Source: Atherinomorus stipes (lineage: Eukaryota > Chordata > Actinopteri > Atheriniformes > Atherinidae). From it: DNA of 64,000 bases. Each line of letters starts with the position of its first letter. Position 1 is the stretch's first letter. The notes under the pieces are model-generated. The model did no database searches, was not told the origin of the DNA, and worked only from the letters and a program-made list of their open reading frames with translations. The DNA lies in the NCBI GenBank assembly GCA_023101725.1, contig JALJCO010012847.1:124001-188000 (forward strand), read 5' to 3'. Made by a program: the position numbers and the translations under genes. Shown piece by piece: positions 55,249-64,000 of the stretch.

Positions 55249-56576
55249 TAGGGCTGCCACAATTAGTCGATTAATCACCGACTATAAAATAGTCTGCAAC
55301 TAATTTCATAATCAAGTAATTGTTTATTGTCTTTAAGTTTTGTTTTTCCTCTCAAAATTCCTACTGTACCTTCCCCTGGCTTGTCTGTTTGTCTGTCTGG
55401 TCAGCTTTTCTTGAATTGTATACTAACATAAATAAATCCACACACTATCAATCAGAGGTTTGGACACGTTTTTCCATTAGATTCAATTCAGAGGAAGTGT
55501 CCAGACTTTTGATTGTTACTGTAAATATGCTACAAATTTCATATGATCTGATTAGTCGACATGGAGACTTTTTTCTTTGGAATGAAATCATTTGATTGAG
55601 GATTTTAGGGCATCTGTTTGCATGGGGACTAATTCATTGGATTGGCGTGTACATGCGCCAACATTTATTCAGAATAATCCTGTCTGACATGCGCAGAATA
55701 ATGTAAATCACGTTATTTATTAAAGACGAAGGTCTACAAACTGATCATGACGGTTGTTGTGGTAGGCGCTCCTGCTGCACGAAGAGAAAAAGGCGTAGAG
55801 ACAGAATTTGAATTAAAAACAAACTTTCTGTTGCTGTCCAAGGAATAACGTTGTGCCCAGCCATCTGTCAAATAAGGAAACGTCACTTGTTTCACGTTGA
55901 CGTCTCGTCGAAGCATGCGCTAAAAAAAGCGCAACCTCACAACTTTCCGATTCAGCGTTTACATGATACCCCGTTCGGTTTGGGGAAAGGAATATTCTAC
56001 CCCCGTGAAACCGAAAGAAAATTCATTCAATTCGGCGCTTTTCATTCGGAAAGAGGCGTTTACGTGGATCATTTTAATTCCGAAAGAGCTTTTAAACCGA
56101 AAGCAATCTGTGTATTTGGGTCCATGTAAACGCAACTAGTGACTAGTAGGGATGGGCGATATGGACTAAAAGATCACGGTAACAAGAAATGACCGTAAAA
56201 AATATCAGCCAAAACGTTTGTTTTATAAATTTATCACTACTTTCTGTCTTGAGAGATCTGAAATAATACCAGAATCCACTAAACTTCATCAATGAAGTTC
56301 AAGTAGTACAACGATATTGCAAAATTGTCGTGAAAACCAAAGAAACAAGTCTGAAATATGAGAACAAAGTTGACATTTATTCAAATGGTGCAAACAGCAA
56401 AACTAACTATATAAATAAATGTAAATGCAACCTTATAAATGGAATTTATCATTTTTATCGTGAGATGCCAAATTATTACTATGGGGAATTTTTTTGACAA
56501 TATATCGCACAAGTTAACTTATCACCCATCCCTAGAGACTTATCGATTATCAAAATAATTGTTTGTGGCAGCCCTA
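55249..56576. mobile_element. hAT-like element with nested elements, 1.3 kb
   Basis: The ends TAGGGCTGCCACAATTAGTC and GTGGCAGCCCTA are flanked by a perfect AAACTATC duplication (55241-55248, 56577-56584). Inside lie a second hAT-like unit at 56147-56534 (TAGGGATGGGCGATATGG...ATCACCCATCCCTA) and a segment at about 55615-56135 bounded by GTTTGCATGG and CCATGTAAAC. No transposase frame. Confidence 0.85.
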
Positions 56577-57057
56577 AAACTATCTCATTTGAGAGTAAAG
56601 ATATGAGACCAGTTTTTACACTTATTTCTGCTTTTATTTACCTTCTATCCTCACAAACCAACTCCACCTCAGATGCATCAGAAAGCTCTTCTTTCTTTAT
56701 TCCAGACATAGAGGAACATTATTTTCTTCTTTTCAGACACACATAGAACTTTCTGCTCACTTGTTGATCTTTGGCTGCTCCTGATTGGACGTTACCGTCA
56801 ATTTAAGCTCTCTGATTGGTGGAAAGTTTGACAAGGAGTGTTTTCATCATCATGTCCAGGTCTAAATAGAGGTCTCTTAGCAACATAGTAGTGATAGTGA
56901 TGTTTTTATGCTGAAAATGGGATAATTTAATGGTTTTTATCATTAATCATTGTGGATTTATCAGATAGTCTCTGAATAAACACGATATTTAGTGGCTGGA
57001 TTGTAAACCTTCTGGACAGGATAGAAATGCTAGAAAACTTTTGTTGATCACTTAAAG
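56577..57057. other. CDK19 intron 2, no feature recognised
   Basis: AT-rich intron sequence; nothing supported. Confidence 0.5.
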
Positions 57058-57358
57058 CAGTAGTTCCCAACCTGGGGCCCTCAAAGAGCACAGTGGGGTG
57101 CCCAAAGCTTTGTCTGTTCAGAGCCAGTATGATTAAGATTTAGGTAATGTCCACGAAGAGGTGAGTTGAGGTGTATCAGTTAAAGTTTTTTAAGAAAGAA
57201 AATCAGTCAGAATGGATCATTTGTGGCGACTGGTGAGAAGCTAGCTAATGAGAGCATCAAATCAAGCATGGTTTCAGCAAAGGGCGGTGAAGGAGGTCCA
57301 TGGCTTTTTGCCAGTTGCATGAAAGGGGTCCTCTGGGAAAATAGGTTGGGAACCACTG
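57058..57358. mobile_element. hAT-like MITE (CAGTAGTTCCCAACC type)
   Basis: It begins CAGTAGTTCCCAACCTGGGG and ends GGTTGGGAACCACTG. Flanks ACTTAAAG (57050-57057) and ACCTAAAG (57359-57366) match at 7 of 8 bases. No coding capacity. Confidence 0.85.
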
Positions 57359-59430
57359 ACCTAAAGGGTAAACTATCCATCGCAATTTACCCCAGAGTTA
57401 CACGCTATCGTTCCTGAGACACATATAGTGCTGAAAGTGACGGGGTTCTGGGTTTTGAGGGTTAATAAACTGAACAACTGCAGCTTTATGTCTATTTATA
57501 GTGTTTTAAACCCTCAATCTCCTGTTTAAACTGACAAAGATGATGAGGAGCTTTCTCTGTGATTGACTTCTTTGCTGGATTTTTTTTTTTTCACACAAAT
57601 TTAATCATGAACATGATTTTCTTTGGGAGAGTTTAGGTATTAAACTTTGGTTTTGTAACCATCAGCGAGCAGAATTAGAAGGATTCATGACTGAGTGAAG
57701 TGACAGACTCTGTGATCTTTGACTTAATCCAGCCTGGCTGACGTATGACTGCTTACATGTGATTACACCACAAACATCAGAGCTTCGCCACGTTTATTTC
57801 TGACTCGGCTGGACTCACAAAGCTTGTCCAGACCGACAGAAACTCAGATGTTTCAGCGAAACATCTGAAATAACTCCAGGTTTGACCCTGAACTGCTTCT
57901 TTTTCCACCAGCGTTAACCCTTCCCCAGGAAACCAGGCTGTAATCTTTCACTACAAACTGACCCTTGACCCACACATACCAAAGCTTGTAGAAACCTGTA
58001 GAACCATCTAGAATTACAGATACACTGTTCTTTCTCCTCTTGTCTCACCCAAGCAGACCGGTCCCAAATGAAAAACCCTGTAGCACCAAAACTGTCACGT
58101 CTAAAATGTAAATGAAACCAGAATGCAGTGGTTTATAAATCTGCATATTTTATTCTCAGTAGAAAAAAAGATGATGAAACTGAGACATTTTATAATTTGA
58201 TGGAAAATATTCACTGATTGTGAATCTGATGCAAAGACTGTAAAAATACTGGACGTAGGATCTGTCTACTGCTGAAGAGCTGAAAGTAAAGCCAGTTGGG
58301 CGTGTCCCACTGTCGCCATCTTGCCGAATTAATTTATATTTAAAATATAACTAAATTTTTTGTCCGCCCGCAGCAGCAGCAGTCACGACAAACTCAGTCA
58401 TATCTGGACACAAATCGAGGGGGAGCTGGTTCGTCTCAGCCAGAACTAAAGTTTATTAGAGTTTGCCCAATTTTAAGATTCATGACAAGCTAAGATCACA
58501 TCAATCAGACAAGTTTTCACATAAATATTCAATGTTTTCCTTAGTTATTTTCTAGAAAACCCCTCATAGACGTGATGTCGGCGAGATCCCGTTGCAGTTG
58601 GATGATTGTTCTACACGCGGTTTTACAAGCTGTAAAATACACGAATGATGGTTCCAGGACAGATTAAAACTGGTTTGTGTGACGGAATCAAACCTGCATG
58701 ACCTGAACGGAGCGGACTAACAGAACTGCACCTGACCTGGACCGGTTCAATGACGAATCCGGAGTGACGGTGGAGGTGATTAAACATGACGCTGTGCCGT
58801 GGCCCCCACAGGATAAATAATAGCCTTTAAAAATTAGAAGAAAACAACTTACGGTTCCAGCCGAGCTTTAAGTCGTCCTCAGTAATCAACAGTGCGGACT
58901 TGGACTTTTATTCCGTTTACATTCAGACAAACTCTTTTACCTCGGAGCTGTAGCGGACTTGTCCGTGAGGAAGCGACGCGTTTATAATGACATCTCTGAT
59001 TAAATAGCGGATGGACTTTATTGTATATTCTGCCATAAAAGTGTGAAAGCGGCTACATACTGTACAGCTTTCATTTATTTACCGTGTTGTTAAGCTGTTC
59101 GTTGTTTGCTTAACAAGCACTGTGGTCACGTCAAACATGCCGGTTGCTGTTTATGCTTAAATATGATTCACGTTTCTGCTTGTTGAACAACTGGTACTTA
59201 TTGCCTCCTCCAAGGAGGTTTTGATTGTTGAGTTTCAACTCGTGAAGATTGTATTGCACTAACTGATGTCGCTTCACTCGTTATATTCTCCACCTGGACC
59301 CCTCCTCTCCCCTGTATGCTGCCTGCACACCCCCCTCCACCTCTCCCCCCCGCTCTCTCTGTGTGAAGAGCAGCCCCGCCCCTCAGTGATCAGAGAGCAG
59401 CACAGGGAAGAAGCGCTTAATGGCGCTGTG
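57359..59430. other. CDK19 intron 2, largely featureless
   Basis: No gene or clear repeat family is recognised. The stretch at about 59260-59380 is pyrimidine-rich on the plus strand. A solo transposon end reading CCGATTAATCGGTCGACCTC lies further right at about 59510-59529; its partner end was not found. Confidence 0.45.
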
Positions 59431-59687
59431 GAAAAAACTGCAGCCATCGGCCACTATCGGAGCCAAGTTCAGCCGATACCGATAGTTTGTAAAACGTCCT
59501 ATCGACGCCGATTAATCGGTCGACCTCTAATGGAAACCACACAAAAGCCAGACCATGACACAGGTGGACCCAGCAGTGGCTGGAGACCAGGGGGGACCAG
59601 CTGTGAAAGCTAACCAGAACACAGAAGAACTGGACAGGAATTAAGACGAGACTAAACCAGAAACGTCTGAAATCTGAAGCTCATGAC

Positions 59688-60097
59688 TAGGGATGTATAT
59701 CGTTATGATTTTATCGATACTGATACCAATTTCAATACTCCTTATCGATACCGGTATTTATCGATTTTCTTATTGATACTATAACATAATTTAGAGTAAA
59801 TAATAAAGACATTACAAGATGTTACAAGATCCAGTGGTGGAGAATATTTGTTCAGATGATGCTGAAGAAGCCTGGACATATAAGTGTGGGTGAAGGACAG
59901 CTGGGAGAAAAAGGGAATTGTGTCTGTCTTAGTCCATCATTGTGATTATTTGACTGCGTAATGATAACTCGATGGTTAGGTAGATGTACAAAAAGTATCA
60001 ATAAGAGTATCGTTTGTCCAGAATCTTAACGGTACCCTGGTATCGTTAAGATTAGGAACTGGTACCAAACGATACCGGTACTCGGTATACATCCCTA
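59688..60097. mobile_element. hAT-like MITE, 410 bp, perfect 8-bp target duplication
   Basis: TAGGGATGTATATCG opens and CGGTATACATCCCTA closes it, with CTCATGAC at 59680-59687 and 60098-60105. Interior arms carry repeated ATCGATACCGGTA-type blocks in opposite orientations. Confidence 0.92.
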
Positions 60098-60105
60098 CTC
60101 ATGAC

Positions 60106-61100
60106 TGAACATGATCCTGATCTGGATTTTCTGAGCACTGCTTCTCCCCGTGTGGCAGCTCTGAATCCAGATCCCTGAATCGGTCTGTCTGCTGTGTTCT
60201 GGAGCGGAGTGGCTCTGCAGGGATTTCTGGTCTGACATGGTTCCCTCCAGGCCCCGCTGCCCCCCGTCAGCCATGCGGGGGTAGCGGGTCTGCGGGTCTG
60301 TCGGATCTGAAGACTGACAGGCTGAGACTTGTTGGTTTTTGCTCCATACTGTCCATACTTCACTCCATACAGTGAAAAAAATCCACTTCAGAGGAATGTG
60401 GAGTTAACACAACGCTTATTAGTCGTCATGGTGACGAATGTTAACGTTGTTTTATCTGAGGATGGCTGATGTGGATGTTTGATCCGGTTCTTCCTCAGGT
60501 GTTGGGCTGGAGGCTAGCAGGCTTTATTTTCCTCACTTGTCTCCTGAATGTCACAGCCACCAGAAATCGGTCTCGCTCAAAAATTCCTCCAGACTTCCCT
60601 GAGTCGAACAAAGGAGTCTTTGTGCTCCCCAAACCGCCTCCATGCTTCATTTAGCAAACTGTGCAGTTCTGCAACTGGCATGCCACATGCAGAGGAGCCG
60701 AGCTGGGAAGGGTGGAGAGCCATTGGTTTGGCAGCAAGCTGTTTCTGGTTTGCAGCAGTTTTTTTTCCCATGTTTGCTCCCTGGAAGCGTTTTCTTCAGC
60801 CTGGTTTCACCAGGATTTCAGAGAATATGTCCCAAGTCCTGCTGAGATGCTGATTTCACATCGTCTGTCCTTTTATCTGAAGGTGCAGACAGCAGCCCGT
60901 CCACCACACAGATGTGTGATCTCATCAAGTCTGATCTGCTTGCTTTCAGTGATCACCGATGACTTTTAGACGGGAAGTAGAAACCTGTGAAGTTTCCTCT
61001 GAAGGTACATGTAGGAATGAAGAAACATGGGTACAGGAGCCAATAATTGTTCTTAAGTAAGAGTAGCATTACTACAAAATAACATTACTCAAGTACATGT
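60106..61100. other. CDK19 intron 2, no feature recognised
   Basis: Several overlapping short frames on both strands at about 60470-60970, none with a recognisable domain. Confidence 0.45.
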
Positions 61101-61107
61101 AAAAAGT

Positions 61108-61514
61108 ATACCGTATTTTCAGGACTATAAGTCACACTTTTTTTCATCGTTTGGCAGCTTGTGCGACTTATAGTCCAGTGCGACTTATCTATCAAAATAT
61201 ATACAATTTAACATATTTTTCAGCATCAATTCATATTGACTGACATGAGCCAAGGAGTAAATATTACAGTCTAATGTCAAAAGAGGGCCCTCAAAAAACA
61301 TGTTTATCCTTCTTAGTTATGATGTTTAGGATTATTTACAGGCATTAACTTTGGAATTGGACTGATTGGGTAATTTTTAGAAATGAAAAATCCGAAAATC
61401 ACCGTATCGATTAGTCCGGTGGAACTTATACATGTTTTTTTCCTGTTCATGATGCATTTTTTAACTGGTGCGACTTATACTCCAGAGCGACTCATTGTCC
61501 GGAAAATACGGTAC
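61108..61514. mobile_element. Non-autonomous DNA transposon (ACCGTATTTTC...GAAAATACGGTA)
   Basis: The left end ACCGTATTTTCAGGACTATA is matched by TCCGGAAAATACGGT at the right. Several copies of TGCGACTTATA(G/C)TCCAG lie inside. From memory this is a common fish repeat; its superfamily is not fixed here. Confidence 0.7.
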
Positions 61515-61549
61515 TCATGTGAAAGTGGTGAAAAGACTATTCAAGTAAG

Positions 61550-61993
61550 GGCTGGACAATTAATCCAATTTTGATCGTGATTTCAATTTTGCCTTCTCAC
61601 AATCATAAAAACATCGTTATAGAAGAAAAACGATTAATGTTGCATGTAATGCTGCGTGTATGTAAATGCTACATGCTATTTTTTGTTCATCACTGAAGCC
61701 AGGAGAATCTTGAAGTGAACAGACTGGTGGAGTTATTGGAAGCAAACTGCAGGGAATCTAGAACAGGAATACATGTAGAGTGGGTATTCATTTTTTATTG
61801 CTATTATTATTTTAATATATTATTATTATTTTATCCCTTGTTTCCATTTCTGGTTGTTTTTTTAAGCTATATTTGAGGTTAAGTTTTGGTGGCTGAATTA
61901 ACACTTTTTAAAAAAAAATCAATGAATATTCGTGTATATTAATCGTGATCAAAATAATAGTGATTATTATTTTTTCTATAACTGCCTAGCCCT
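61550..61993. mobile_element. hAT-like MITE (AGGGCTGGACAATTAATCC type)
   Basis: The left end AGGGCTGGACAATTAATCC and right end GCCTAGCCCT are inverted. Flanks TTCAAGTA and TACAAGTA agree at 7 of 8 bases, although the exact terminal base is ambiguous. Confidence 0.65.
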
Positions 61994-62099
61994 AATACAA
62001 GTACAGAGTAACTGACTGTAAAATATGATTTATTATTTTTTAATATAAATTAGAGCTTTTTTTTAAACCGATATCCAATATACCGATATTGTCCAACTC

Positions 62100-62628
62100 T
62101 TAAAGGTGCAGTGTGTAACAAAATCAAAGGTCAGTGGCAGAAAAATGTCATATATAATTTAATATTTTGTTTCTATTGATGTGTAATTGCCTCACTAGAA
62201 TAGCTGTTACATGTTTATTTTCTTAGAATGAGTCATTTATTTCTACTTGCTGCATGGAGGCTGCCATTGTTCTGCCATTTTTACTACAGTGTCCCTGAAT
62301 GGACAAAACGTGTGAGTGAAAACCCTCTGAAATTGAAAACTTTCGTACCAGCTTTGCTTAATGGGAGTTAGAGACTGTTTGGGATCAGTAATGCCTTAAA
62401 AGACATAAAAAGTAGTTACACATAGTACAGTCATAGCTACACCTGAGACCACTGGATCCACTCACAGATAAAAACATCTTTATGTCTGGAAGAATTTTGG
62501 CCACTAACAGCCACCATACATTCACAACAGTGCTTAGAATTTGAAGTCATTTGAAGGAAAACATATTTTCTTTCAAATACCCATCTTTACCTCTAGATGT
62601 CAGTAGCTCTTACACACTGTACCTTTAA
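62100..62628. mobile_element. piggyBac-like MITE, TTAA-flanked, inside an hAT-like fragment
   Basis: TTAAAGGTGCAGTGTGTAAC at the left is matched by TTACACACTGTACCTTTAA at the right, each bounded by TTAA. The flanks (ATTGTCCAACTCTTAA, then TTTCTGATATTACC) join into the sequence seen uninterrupted at about 52845-52880, so the host element and insertion point are clear. Confidence 0.85.
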
Positions 62629-62700
62629 TTTCTGATATTACCAACCAATACCAATATATGCAGACAGCTGTGAGGTTGTATCTCTCATATCTTGAGAGAT

Positions 62701-63560
62701 TCAACTGCTCACACCAAGATCACATTTATTTAACGTTCATTCATCAATTTCATTAGTTTGGTGTGACTTCAGATTTTCTGGAAACTTCAGGAATCTACTC
62801 GACTCACTTTTATAGTTGGTCTAACTCTAAAGTTGTTTTGCTTTAACTGAGTTTTTCTATGCAGACGAGTAATAACTGTGTCTCTCCATCCATGGGTGTG
62901 GTCATCATGTTTCTCCATCTGTTTATAGTTTCATGATATTTGAGACTTTTCAAACACAAATCTGGTGCAGAGATGCTGCATCAGCTAGTTTTATGGAATT
63001 AGTGTGGTTTTCGTCTTCATATTGATCCCCATCCAGCCTTCAGGTGATGGGACGTCCTCCGTCGTCATGGCAGCAGGTTGTGTCACCTGTGACAGAAACA
63101 GTCTGTGTTTAGATAACGCCTGGTTGACCCGGGGGAATTAATCCTCTGCTAGCCGGTTGTTGGAGGTGATCTGACCGGTGCAGGTTGAGTTCATCAGGGT
63201 GGAGCTTAAGGATGGAGGGAATCCAGATAGAGCGTAAACAGGAACTGACTTGTTTGTGTTGGGACGGGGAGGAAGCCGACTGTCGAGCTCTGATGAAAAC
63301 ATGGTCCTGACTGCAGGACAGAACCGTTTTAACCATGTCAACGCAGCGTGATATTCAGTTTGCTGCTTTCAGACGCTCTGATCAATATTTTAATCATTAA
63401 TTAACAAATTGCCTTCACGTGGTCACACGATGCTGTTGGAGTCCCAGCAGAAACCTGATGTGTCTGATTTTCCTCTCAGCTACCTGCAGACAGACAGTCC
63501 TGACTTCAGAGTCATCTGGAGAGGAAACACTGATCCAGGTTCTGTTAATCCGGGTCATTG
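62701..63560. other. CDK19 intron 2, no feature recognised
   Basis: No exon, gene or repeat supported. The two overlapping minus-strand frames near 63109-63341 have no recognisable domain. Confidence 0.45.
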
Positions 63561-63564
63561 ATGA

Positions 63565-64000
63565 TCAGTAAATGGTCTTTGCCTGTGGTTTAGTGGGGCC
63601 AGTCCTGGTCCAGGTCCTGTGGTTAAGTGAGACCAGTTCTGGTCCAGGTCCTGTGGTTAAGTGAGACCAGTTCTGGTCCAGGTCCTGTGGTTTAGCGAAG
63701 CTAGTCCTGGTCCAGGTCCTGTGGTTTAGCGAAGCTAGTCCTGGTCCAGGTCCTGTGGTTTAGTGAAGCCAGTCCTGGTCCAGGTGCTGTGGTTAAGTGA
63801 AGCCAGTCCTGGTCCAGGTGCTGTGGTTTAGTGGGACCAGTCCTGGTCCAGGTGCTGTGGTTTAGTGGGCCAGTCCTGGTCCAGGTCCTGTGGTATAGGG
63901 AGGCCAGTCCTGGTCCAGGTCCTGTGGTTTAGGGAGGCCAGTCCTGGTCCAGGTCCTGTGGTTTAATGAAGCCAGTCTTGGTCCAGGTACTGTGGTTTAG
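63565..64000. repeat. 34-bp minisatellite, at least 12 copies, cut by the window edge
   Basis: Units contain TCCTGGTCCAGGTCCTGTGG followed by TTTAGCGAAGCCAG, period about 34 bp. Each holds the palindrome CTGGTCCAG. Variants are GTCC/GTGC and AGTG/AGCG. The array continues beyond 64000. Confidence 0.9.

Overview
The window is vertebrate nuclear DNA, almost certainly from a teleost fish. It holds four spliced protein genes with classical GT-AG introns, and the introns and flanks are full of short non-autonomous hAT-like elements (8-bp target duplications, TAGGG...CCCTA ends), piggyBac-like TTAA elements and long minisatellites. Gene order is SLC16A10 (minus, only the start of exon 1 at the left edge), RPF2 (minus), AMD1 (minus), then CDK19 (plus, exons 1-2 only, running off the right edge). 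This is the same neighbourhood as human 6q21, except that GTF3C6, which I recall between AMD1 and RPF2 in human, could not be found.

Region by region: 1-143 is the SLC16A10 N-terminus. 144-2512 is intergenic, with a 604-bp inverted-repeat element and a 28-bp polypyrimidine minisatellite. 2513-21778 is RPF2 (10 exons, 308 aa); its last intron is 13.25 kb, of which about 10.8 kb is a 25-26 bp minisatellite with higher-order block duplications. 21.8-25.5 kb is intergenic with transposon relics. 25.5-40.65 kb is AMD1 (9 coding exons, 335 aa). It keeps the MAGDIS upstream reading frame in the 5' leader and a 112-codon open frame after the stop codon, matching the two known translational control devices of vertebrate AMD1. 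40.9-47.2 kb separates the divergent AMD1 and CDK19 promoters; 41.86-46.74 kb of it is homopolymer-rich, purine-skewed sequence that looks like poor assembly consensus. 47510-64000 is CDK19 exon 1, a 7.3-kb intron, exon 2, and at least 9 kb of intron 2.

The genes do not form an operon. RPF2 (5S RNP loading in 60S ribosome assembly), AMD1 (polyamine synthesis), SLC16A10 (aromatic amino acid transport) and CDK19 (Mediator kinase) are linked by ancient synteny. RPF2 and AMD1 both have a CACGTG E-box just upstream, consistent with shared growth-linked (MYC-type) control.

The most unusual items are: the 10.8-kb minisatellite in the RPF2 intron and a single perfect unit of it in AMD1 intron 1; a composite nested transposable element that has moved as one unit; transposable elements carrying TCTCGCGAGA palindromes; and the two AMD1 translational control frames. 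I found no clear evidence of a wholly new biological system. All exon boundaries were read by eye from splice sites, reading frame and family knowledge; no alignment was run.
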